Shown: in pieces, positions 1 to 5,044 of the stretch
Numbering within the stretch: position 1 is the first letter of the stretch
Layout: each line of letters begins with the position of its first letter
Origin: Pyrinomonadaceae bacterium
GTDB lineage: Bacteria > Acidobacteriota > Blastocatellia > Pyrinomonadales > Pyrinomonadaceae
Assembly (NCBI GenBank): GCA_013812565.1
Contig: JACCTF010000826.1
Location: forward strand, 1 to 5,044
Direction of reading: 5' to 3'
Length of the DNA: 5,044 nt
Made by a program: the position numbers and the translations under genes
Notes under the pieces: model-generated
What the model saw: the letters and a program-made list of their open reading frames with translations, nothing else
Database searches by the model: none
What the model was told of the DNA's origin: nothing

Positions 1-1494
1 GCTCACCGGCACCGCAAAGTTTGAAGCCGTGTTCTCCGTGAAGACGGCAAAGTTAACTCCGATCACACGACCGGACTGACCAAACAGCGGTGCGCCCGAT
101 CCGCCCTGAGCGGTGCGCGCATCATAAACCACGCGGCGATCATCAAGGGCTGTGATGTCACCCTGCGTTGTCAGAGGTTTGATCATGTTGCGTTCAGCAA
201 GACACCCGAGCAGAGTTTCCAGAGACGATCCGCAACGCGCCTGAATGCTGCGTGATTCTTCTTCCGAAAGCATTGCCAGCATGCGGTCTGTGCCTGAAGG
301 GTAACCCATCATCACCACGGCCCTGCCGATGGTCGCTGCTTCAGAGCCACGGTCAAGCGGTAGCGCCGGAGTGTTCGACGGCAGCTCCTTTACATCCACC
401 AGGCAAACTGCCAAGTCGTCGCGTTGCGAGACTTGCCTAAGACGCAGCGCGAACGGAAGGCGGCGACCGGGAAAATAAGCGAGCAGTTTTGTTAAGCGCG
501 GTTGAGCATTAACACTGCCGCTCATGTTCTGCAGAAGGTCATCGGCCGCCCACGGCTGAGCCGCGACGTGCCGGTTGGTCAGGATGTACCCATCACCGAC
601 ATGAAACCCCGTGCCGGTAAAATCCCTTGCTACAATCGGGCCTTTACCCTCGGGCGTGTAGAGGGGCTGGTCGTCTGCGGGCAGCGTCGCTCCGTCTTCA
701 GCAACCTGCGGTTCTGGATAACGCAGCGGGCGGTTTGTGCTGGGGTCAACCAGAATGTACGAGCCGCTAATCAAACAGACGCCGGTGCTGTAATCGCCGA
801 CTATTTTCGGCGCGAACGTCATGCTTTGGATGATGTCTTGATTGGTCTCACTAAGACCTCGGATTTGCTCGTTACTTCGATCTATCAATTCCTTCATCCG
901 GGCGAGCTGTTGATTCTGTTCATCAATCAGGCGGCGACTGCGCTGAAGCTCTTTCTGCGCGGCGAACCCGAGGTAGAGGATGCCGCCGACGAGCGCCGTC
1001 GCGATCAAAAGAACGGCGATCTTTGTGCTCGGGTTGATCTCGCGGATAAATTCGCGCGTGAATTCACGCAGAAAAACTTTGGCATCGTCGCGGCGCGCGG
1101 TGGCCGCCGATTCGAGGGCGGCCTGTTCGATGAACGGCGCGACATAAGCGTCGCGTCGACGCCGATCAACCACTGGCAGGGTACTTATCGGAAAGAATTG
1201 GAGAGCGAGCTTCGACGGGTTGATCCGCACCTCGTCGCCGTCGTCGATGATGGCACCCGCGCCGAGCGGCGCTCCGTTGTGAGTGATAGCGAGCGTCGGA
1301 TCAAAATCGGTGACGCGGTAGTGCCCGTTGGTGCGGGCGAGTTCGAGTACCAGACCGGAAGCCGAGGGGATGATGGAAGGTTCGAGACGCAGGTTGCAAT
1401 CCTCGCTCGAACCAATACGTATGCGGTCGTGCGATACCACTTCGGTATGTTTGTTTTCGCCAGCCTCGATGTGAACTACTAAACCACTAGCCAT
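1..1494 (-). CDS. FHA-like domain / membrane-anchored trypsin-like (HtrA-type) serine protease, C-terminus cut by window edge
   Basis: The frame is open from the ATG at 1494 to base 1, giving 498 residues with no stop. Residues about 5-100 look like an FHA domain (IRIGSSEDCN at 26-34, HNGAPL at 72-77). One hydrophobic helix spans about 158-179, followed by a Gln/Glu/Arg-rich coiled-coil stretch at about 179-226. The trypsin-fold domain runs from about 229 to the edge. Its triad is readable: His309 in LTNRHV, Asp360 in DDLAV, Ser466 in GGSGAPL. The inferred topology is FHA in the cytoplasm and protease in the periplasm, so it probably cleaves envelope proteins. Oddities: the FHA motif has Ser29 in place of the usual Arg after Gly, and a helical insert of about 40 residues (402-440) lies between GYPSG and QGDI. 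Any C-terminal PDZ domain would be outside the window. An in-frame TAA nine bases upstream makes this ATG the first possible start. The protease call is firm; substrate and regulation are unknown. Confidence 0.92.
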   Translation of the reverse strand, partial: MASGLVVHIEAGENKHTEVVSHDRIRIGSSEDCNLRLEPSIIPSASGLVLELARTNGHYRVTDFDPTLAITHNGAPLGAGAIIDDGDEVRINPSKLALQFFPISTLPVVDRRRRDAYVAPFIEQAALESAATARRDDAKVFLREFTREFIREINPSTKIAVLLIATALVGGILYLGFAAQKELQRSRRLIDEQNQQLARMKELIDRSNEQIRGLSETNQDIIQSMTFAPKIVGDYSTGVCLISGSYILVDPSTNRPLRYPEPQVAEDGATLPADDQPLYTPEGKGPIVARDFTGTGFHVGDGYILTNRHVAAQPWAADDLLQNMSGSVNAQPRLTKLLAYFPGRRLPFALRLRQVSQRDDLAVCLVDVKELPSNTPALPLDRGSEAATIGRAVVMMGYPSGTDRMLAMLSEEESRSIQARCGSSLETLLGCLAERNMIKPLTTQGDITALDDRRVVYDARTAQGGSGAPLFGQSGRVIGVNFAVFTENTASNFAVPVS

Positions 1495-1512
1495 ACTATA
1501 GCTTTACGCTTT

Positions 1513-1518
1513 ACCTCC
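1513..1518 (-). promoter_or_regulatory. GGAGGT Shine-Dalgarno-like hexamer at unusual distance from the ATG
   Basis: GGAGGT on the minus strand lies 18 bases before the ATG at 1494, much farther than the usual 5-9. No ATG, GTG or TTG lies at a normal distance from it, and an in-frame TAA between the two rules out an upstream in-frame start. It may act with a folded spacer, or be unused. Confidence 0.35.
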
Positions 1519-1544
1519 AGCGGCAGCTCGTCTCTTAATTAACG

Positions 1545-1574
1545 CTTTGATTCCCATAGAAGTTGGCTCTATTC
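1545..1574 (-). repeat. 30-bp direct repeat, copy 1
   Basis: Plus-strand sequence begins ctttgattcccatag and ends ggctctattc. It is identical over 30 bases to 1611-1640. This copy is the one nearer the FHA-protease start codon, 50 bases away. Confidence 0.95.
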
Positions 1575-1610
1575 GCTATTGATTGGAATGATCGGTGCGA
1601 AATGGATAGC

Positions 1611-1640
1611 CTTTGATTCCCATAGAAGTTGGCTCTATTC
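1611..1640 (-). repeat. 30-bp direct repeat, copy 2
   Basis: Perfect copy of 1545-1574, with a start-to-start period of 66 bp. Flanking bases differ on both sides (c rather than g before, c rather than g after), so the repeat unit is exactly 30 bp. Confidence 0.95.
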
Positions 1641-1657
1641 CCCCTGAATAGCGGCAA

Positions 1658-1663
1658 AGTATA
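1658..1663 (-). promoter_or_regulatory. Possible -10 box (TATACT) upstream of the repeats and the FHA-protease gene
   Basis: On the minus strand the hexamer TATACT lies 18 bases upstream of the first repeat met by transcription and about 165 bases upstream of the ATG at 1494. No convincing TTGACA-like -35 box sits 16-18 bases upstream, so this is a weak call. If used, transcription would begin near 1651 and pass through both repeats before reaching the protease gene. Confidence 0.25.
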
Positions 1664-1842
1664 CAGTTTTTGGAACGCACTTGATAGTGAGGGGGCAGAA
1701 GGCAGCAAACACGGCCGGATTGGAAGTTGCGCTGGCTAAGGCTCACCTTAAAGCTAAACGAGCCGTGGGTTTAAAGTTCAGAGTTCAAGCTTCAGCTTGT
1801 TTATCGCCAAATAGAATCTCAAAGGCTGAACACTAAACTGTA

Positions 1843-3333
1843 CTAGCCGGGGCTTGCTGTTTTTGGGGCAGGGGGGTGTTTAGGGTTGAAGCTGAAGGTG
1901 ACATGAAAGACGAGGATGTAGAGAAAGTAGTTGTAGTCGAAACCATAACGCATGGCGGCCGGGCTGTTGAGCTGGTAGTACCACAGGCTGCCTGCGGCCG
2001 CAGTAAGATTGAGCGCGACGACAGCGGCAACGAACTGCCGCCGGTTGCGTAAGCAGGCTAACATTTGATCATAAAAACTTTTGTGCTGGGAATTTGTCGG
2101 CACGGGTGGCGCAGCAGTGCGAAGCTTGTCGAGCGAAAAGACATACCAACTAAAATAGTGAAAGACGACGACGAATTGGAAAAGCATCGGAGCCGTGTAT
2201 CCGATTCGGTTTGCCGTCTTCACCGTTGTTTGCAGCACCATGAAGATCACGGCAAAGATCGCAAGGTACAACCATAGTTCGCGGTTCTGTTGCACGCGCG
2301 GAAGCAGCTTCCAGAGCACCAGAGCGCCGAGCAGCACGATCAATGCTAAACGCAGATCGCTGAGGGCTGGGGAAAAGGGTAGAAGCGGCGGCGACGCCAG
2401 GCGAAACACAAAGGGAAGGTCCGCGCCGTCTTGCGCCGAGCGGCGCGTACGTACCCAGATGCCTGCCAGGTTGTCGCGCGCGGCGGTGAAAGTCTGCCCG
2501 ACGGTATGGCCGCCGGTGAGCAGCACTGGGATTGTGACATGAGCTTTTGCAGAAGATGAATTGTTGATTTCGCCTTGTTGCTCGACCGGCTGAGTCGTCC
2601 CTTCGTCCCTATAATGCGGCCGGAAAACCAGATCCGCCGCTTGCGACCACTTCGCATCAGAGATGCGCACTTCGCCGTCGCTGCGTGAATCATTCAGGGT
2701 TGCTTCAGTAGTGAAAGCATTCAAGCCTTCAGTATGTGGAGCTTGAAGGTAGAAGTAGAAGTCGCGTCCGCCGGAGTAGTGAACCGGCTTGAAGGGAATC
2801 AACGTCCAGCCGTCATCAGCGAACGCCGCGTCCGCGAGTTCAACGCGCCGCAAGTCCTGTCGAAAATCCTGCGGTTGCGCGATCACGAGCAGCAGCAGAA
2901 TCAGCGGCGTGACGCCCGCCACGTCATACACCTTGCCGCGCAGGTTATGGCGCGCACGCGTCTGGAGGTAAACAAAGATTTCATCACGGAAGGCGTGGTA
3001 AAGAAAATAGACGTAGATCAACCACGTGATGGCGAAAGTGTAGTGCAGCGTCCAGATGGCGAGCGTCGCGAGCGTGAGCAGCAAGAAAGAGGAACGTGCG
3101 CCCTCCTGCCCACGCAGAACCTTGCCGAAGTAAAAGAGAAACCCTAAGATGACGTGCGGCCAGCCCATTGCCACAATGAGCATTTCATAACCGGTCTGTT
3201 CCCACACCATGCCGACAATGGCAAGCGAGCAAATTGCTAATGCGAAAGTTAAGCAGAGATTGCGCAAGGGCGCGCTCATCGGCCGCTCGGCTGTTTCAGC
3301 AATAGGTCTTTCGGCAACGGAAGTGGAACTCAT
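1843..3333 (-). CDS. Unrecognised polytopic membrane protein with a central soluble domain
   Basis: 496 residues from the ATG at 3333 to a TAG. I do not recognise the family. Hydrophobic helices are visible at about 26-45, 50-70, 82-98, 99-113 and 138-152. A soluble part spans about 153-326, followed by helices at about 327-344, 352-370, 381-400, 432-450 and 466-482. The soluble part ends with GQTFTAARDNLAGIWVR (279-295), a pattern seen in beta-sandwich modules of large bacterial membrane proteins; by topology it would face the periplasm. His60, His97, His113, His392 and His477 fall in or at the ends of predicted helices. This recalls metal-dependent membrane enzymes such as the Brp/Blh carotenoid oxygenases, but I cannot match a family signature. 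The start is uncertain: a TTG at 3369 would add 12 residues and an ATG at 3279 would remove 18, and none has a strong Shine-Dalgarno. The gene is co-directional with the FHA-protease gene and divergent from the M16 gene. Confidence 0.85.
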   Translation of the reverse strand: MSSTSVAERPIAETAERPMSAPLRNLCLTFALAICSLAIVGMVWEQTGYEMLIVAMGWPHVILGFLFYFGKVLRGQEGARSSFLLLTLATLAIWTLHYTFAITWLIYVYFLYHAFRDEIFVYLQTRARHNLRGKVYDVAGVTPLILLLLVIAQPQDFRQDLRRVELADAAFADDGWTLIPFKPVHYSGGRDFYFYLQAPHTEGLNAFTTEATLNDSRSDGEVRISDAKWSQAADLVFRPHYRDEGTTQPVEQQGEINNSSSAKAHVTIPVLLTGGHTVGQTFTAARDNLAGIWVRTRRSAQDGADLPFVFRLASPPLLPFSPALSDLRLALIVLLGALVLWKLLPRVQQNRELWLYLAIFAVIFMVLQTTVKTANRIGYTAPMLFQFVVVFHYFSWYVFSLDKLRTAAPPVPTNSQHKSFYDQMLACLRNRRQFVAAVVALNLTAAAGSLWYYQLNSPAAMRYGFDYNYFLYILVFHVTFSFNPKHPPAPKTASPG

Positions 3334-3444
3334 TGTCGCTTGAATGTTTGAAGAATTGCGTGGATGCAACCAGTATCCAAGATGGTGAAAGTCGCCCGGA
3401 GCTTAGCTCAAATATTTGGAGGCGGCAATGCGCCAGACATCGTC

Positions 3445-3471
3445 GTAGCACAGACCGCAAGTCTGTGCTAC
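3445..3471. repeat. Perfect palindromic element, 11-bp arms with 5-base loop
   Basis: Left arm gtagcacagac (3445-3455), loop cgcaa, right arm gtctgtgctac (3461-3471), with no mismatches. It sits between two divergent starts, so it cannot be a terminator of either flanking gene. Its compact form resembles REP-type dispersed palindromes, and similar tagcacag/ctgtgcta hairpins recur in several bacterial genomes from memory. It could instead be an operator for a dimeric regulator. Confidence 0.75.
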
Positions 3472-3549
3472 TTAGCAATAGCCATTGACGCAAACCGCAT
3501 CCAAGAATGCCTGATTGTATTGTTGACAAACCGCTTGCTGTTTCAAACC

Positions 3550-3555
3550 GGAGTG
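3550..3555 (+). promoter_or_regulatory. Ribosome binding site deciding the M16 peptidase start
   Basis: GGAGTG lies 8 bases before the ATG at 3564. This favours that ATG over the in-frame ATG at 3507, which would put a hydrophilic stretch of 19 residues ahead of an otherwise normal signal peptide. Confidence 0.7.
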
Positions 3556-3563
3556 AACATTTT

Positions 3564-4988
3564 ATGAACAGTTCCCACCTTAGTTCGCGACTTGCGACCA
3601 TTTGGTTGGTGAGTTCGGTGCTGCTTGCGACTGCGAACCCGCAGACCTCGGATCGTCCACTTGCCTACCGCGAGCGCACGCTTGCCAATGGCATGCGCGT
3701 CTACAGCATTGAAGACCATGCCAGCCCGACCGTGGCGATTCAGGTTTGGTACAAGGTCGGCTCCAAGGATGATCCGCCGGGGCGCAGCGGGTTCGCTCAT
3801 CTCTTCGAGCACATCATGTTCAAGGGCACCAAGAACATGAAAGATGAAATGCTCGACCGTTTGACCGAAGATGTCGGCGGCTACAACAACGCCTTCACCG
3901 CCGACGATGTGACGGTCTATTTTGAAGTCGTCCCTTCAAACTACCTTGAGACTCTATTGTGGGCCGAGGCCGAGCGCCTCGCTTCCTTGAACGTTGATGA
4001 GCGCAACTTCAAATCCGAGCGCGATGTGGTCAAAGAAGAGTTTCGCCAAAACTACGTCGCGCCGCCCTACGGCAAACTCAATCTTCTAATTGAACAGCGA
4101 TCCTTTACCAAGCATCCGTATAAACGACCCGGCATCGGCAACATCGAGGAGCTAAACGCCGCGACCATTGGGGACGTGCGCGCCTTCCACGCTGCTTACT
4201 ACCGACCCGACAATGTCACGCTCGTCGTTGCGGGCGACTTCGATCAAAGGCAGCTTGATGCCTGGATTGATCAATACTTTGCACGCATCCCGAAACCGGA
4301 TAAACCTCTGCCGCGCGTCACAGATAAAGAACCAGCTCGCACCACGGAACGCCGGTATGTTGAGTATGGTGCGAATGTCCCGCTGCCTGCCGTTGCGGTA
4401 ACGTACCTGGCTCCGCCTGCGACAAGCGAGGATGCACCGGCGCTGCGAGTCGCCGAAGCCGTGCTCTCCGCCGGAGAGTCGTCGCGTTTGTATCGCACGC
4501 TGGTTTATGAACAGCAACTGGCTCAGACCGCATCGGCCCGTGCGGATCTACGCGAAGATACGGGTCTGTTTGTCCTCAGAGCGACGCTCGCGAGCGGCAA
4601 ACAACCGACGGAGGCTGAGCGTTCGCTGTTCGTCGAACTGGGACGTATGCAGAGCGAACTTGTTCCGATTGCTGAACTCGATAAAGCCAAAAACCAGCTT
4701 GTCACTAATCAACTGCGCGAGCGCGAAACAAACAACGGGCGCGCTCTCGCGCTCGGCGAGGCGGCGGTCATGCTCGGTAAGCCCGAGCGCGTCAACACAG
4801 ACATCCAGCGTTTGCAAAGCGTTACGGCGGAGGATGTGCAGCGCGTGATGCGCAAGTATTTTTCCGAAACAAACCGCGTCGTGATTCACTACCTGCCGGA
4901 ATCCGCGCGTCCGGCGCGAAACACTCCGACGCAACACACTCTGCTTAGTAACAAGCAGGTCGAAGCTGCACGAGGAAGCCGGTCGTAA
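3564..4988 (+). CDS. Exported M16 family zinc metallopeptidase (pitrilysin/insulinase type)
   Basis: 474 residues, the usual length of bacterial two-domain M16B proteins. An N-terminal signal peptide is visible (about 1-25: Arg9, then a hydrophobic run ending LLATA) with no lipobox cysteine, so a soluble periplasmic or secreted enzyme is expected. The inverted zinc motif HxxEH is intact at 79-83 (HLFEH, with Glu82 as catalytic base). The third zinc ligand is most likely Glu159 in VVKEEFRQ. The second domain, from about 265, carries SSRLYRTLVYEQ with Arg308 and Tyr315, spaced seven residues apart like the substrate-binding R/Y pair of insulin-degrading enzyme. Both halves needed for peptide binding and cleavage are therefore present. 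M16 enzymes cut peptides and unfolded segments inside a closed clam-shell chamber, often as dimers or with a second M16 subunit. The start at 3564 is chosen for its Shine-Dalgarno and signal peptide. Another gene probably begins 32 bases after the stop. Confidence 0.95.
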   Translation: MNSSHLSSRLATIWLVSSVLLATANPQTSDRPLAYRERTLANGMRVYSIEDHASPTVAIQVWYKVGSKDDPPGRSGFAHLFEHIMFKGTKNMKDEMLDRLTEDVGGYNNAFTADDVTVYFEVVPSNYLETLLWAEAERLASLNVDERNFKSERDVVKEEFRQNYVAPPYGKLNLLIEQRSFTKHPYKRPGIGNIEELNAATIGDVRAFHAAYYRPDNVTLVVAGDFDQRQLDAWIDQYFARIPKPDKPLPRVTDKEPARTTERRYVEYGANVPLPAVAVTYLAPPATSEDAPALRVAEAVLSAGESSRLYRTLVYEQQLAQTASARADLREDTGLFVLRATLASGKQPTEAERSLFVELGRMQSELVPIAELDKAKNQLVTNQLRERETNNGRALALGEAAVMLGKPERVNTDIQRLQSVTAEDVQRVMRKYFSETNRVVIHYLPESARPARNTPTQHTLLSNKQVEAARGSRS

Positions 4989-5004
4989 CAAACGCGCGAC
5001 AGTG

Positions 5005-5011
5005 AAGGAGG
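5005..5011 (+). promoter_or_regulatory. Perfect Shine-Dalgarno (AAGGAGG) for the gene at the right edge
   Basis: AAGGAGG begins 17 bases after the M16 stop and ends 9 bases before the TTG at 5021. Its strength and placement argue for translation of a downstream gene on the same transcript. Confidence 0.65.
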
Positions 5012-5020
5012 GAACTAGAA

Positions 5021-5044
5021 TTGAATATTTCAACCACAATCTCC
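5021..5044 (+). CDS. Start of a downstream gene, cut by window edge (TTG start)
   Basis: Only eight codons are visible: TTG, then Asn-Ile-Ser-Thr-Thr-Ile-Ser. The call rests on the perfect AAGGAGG nine bases upstream and on the short gap after the M16 gene. No function can be read. M16 genes often come in tandem pairs where the second product is a partner subunit, so an M16 homologue is the first guess. A GTG at 5002 in another frame is open to the edge and is a weaker alternative start. Confidence 0.45.

Larger units (their letters stand above)
1545..1640 (-). CRISPR. Minimal CRISPR-like array: two 30-bp repeats flanking one 36-bp spacer
   Basis: Two identical 30-bp copies occupy 1545-1574 and 1611-1640, with no mismatch and no further extension on either side. 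The 36-bp segment between them (1575-1610) is unique in the window. On the minus strand each repeat starts GAATAGAGCC and ends GGGAATCAAAG. An internal palindrome ATAGA/TCTAT with a 7-base loop can form a small hairpin. The last 8 bases, AATCAAAG, resemble the ATTGAAAC/G crRNA handle of type I-B and III repeats, and the AGCC...CTATG...GGAAT layout resembles the 30-nt repeats of those types as I remember them. Strand is chosen from this handle. No third repeat is found at the expected spacing on either side, and no cas gene is in the window. It may be an orphan or decaying array, or a duplicated leader element. Confidence 0.5.
1495..1842. other. 348-bp intergenic region between two minus-strand genes
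   Basis: No credible gene is seen here. It lies downstream of the membrane-protein gene and upstream of the FHA-protease gene, so it should hold the end of one transcript and the promoter and leader of the other. It contains the two 30-bp direct repeats (1545-1574 and 1611-1640), a possible minus-strand -10 box (1658-1663) and a purine-rich GGAGGT on the minus strand (1513-1518). It also has weak stem-loops, taagg/cctta at 1737-1750 and caagc/gcttg at 1786-1799. Neither stem-loop is followed by a T tract on the minus strand, so no intrinsic terminator can be called for the membrane-protein gene. Confidence 0.8.
3334..3563. other. 230-bp divergent intergenic region
   Basis: This region separates the start of the membrane-protein gene (minus) from the start of the M16 gene (plus), so promoters for both should lie here. 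It contains a perfect palindrome (3445-3471) and a TTGACA at 3523-3528, but no well-spaced TATAAT-like partner on either strand. No gene is supported within it. Confidence 0.7.

Noticed and set aside
502..1482. Long plus-strand open frame (326 codons) antisense to the FHA-protease gene
   Set aside because: The minus-strand frame gives recognisable FHA, membrane and protease motifs with a full catalytic triad; the plus-strand translation has no domain-like pattern and is a product of codon composition.
1786..1799. Stem-loop caagc-ttca-gcttg as terminator of the membrane-protein gene
   Set aside because: The stem is only five base pairs and is not followed by a T tract on the minus strand.
2734..3147. 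Plus-strand open frame of 137 codons antisense to the membrane-protein gene
   Set aside because: It is highly charged and low in hydrophobic pattern, with no Shine-Dalgarno, and lies wholly opposite a convincing membrane-protein frame.
3334..3369. TTG start at 3369 for the membrane-protein gene
   Set aside because: It adds 12 polar residues, has no ribosome binding site, and an ATG is available at 3333; kept only as an alternative.
3523..3528. TTGACA as -35 box for the M16 gene
   Set aside because: No TATAAT-like hexamer lies 16-18 bases downstream; the expected position reads close to aaccgg, inside the ribosome binding region.
3507..3563. Upstream in-frame ATG at 3507 for the M16 peptidase
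   Set aside because: It would place 19 mostly polar residues before the signal peptide, while the ATG at 3564 has GGAGTG at proper spacing.
5002..5044. GTG at 5002 as start of the right-edge gene
   Set aside because: It overlaps its own Shine-Dalgarno and has no ribosome binding site upstream; the TTG at 5021 is better placed, though only a few codons of each are visible.

Overview
The window holds three main protein genes, the first codons of a fourth, and two intergenic stretches with structured repeats. The composition is moderate to moderately high GC (judged by eye, not counted). Non-ATG starts are plausible, and the proteins include an FHA/trypsin-like fusion, a secreted M16 zinc peptidase and a large membrane protein of no recognised family. 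This fits a Gram-negative bacterium such as an Acidobacteriota member (Blastocatellia-like). That placement is an impression from gene style, not a marker-based assignment.

Layout. Positions 1-1494 (minus strand) carry the first 498 residues of a membrane-anchored protein. It has an N-terminal FHA-like domain, one transmembrane helix, a short coiled coil, and a trypsin/HtrA-like serine protease domain with a complete His/Asp/Ser triad. Its C-terminus lies beyond the left edge. Positions 1495-1842 are non-coding. They contain two perfect 30-bp direct repeats separated by 36 bp, which has the geometry and sequence style of a minimal CRISPR array (two repeats, one spacer), in the region where the leader of the protease gene would lie. 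Positions 1843-3333 (minus) encode a 496-residue membrane protein: about five helices, a soluble beta-rich domain of about 170 residues, then about five more helices. Positions 3334-3563 separate this gene from the divergent gene on its right and contain a perfect 11-bp-arm palindrome. Positions 3564-4988 (plus) encode a complete exported M16 peptidase with HxxEH zinc site and the R/Y substrate-binding pair. A perfect Shine-Dalgarno sequence follows, then a TTG codon at 5021 that probably opens a co-transcribed gene, in many bacteria a second M16 subunit.

How the genes work together. The two minus-strand genes are co-directional but 348 bp apart, so a shared operon is uncertain. The M16 gene faces the other way and probably forms an operon with the gene at the right edge. 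Two of the three main products are envelope proteases: a membrane-tethered serine protease and an exported metalloprotease. The region may therefore serve envelope protein turnover, but nothing in the sequence shows a direct functional link. The most unusual items are the CRISPR-like repeat pair, the FHA-protease fusion with its degenerate FHA motif, and the unrecognised membrane protein with histidines inside its predicted helices.
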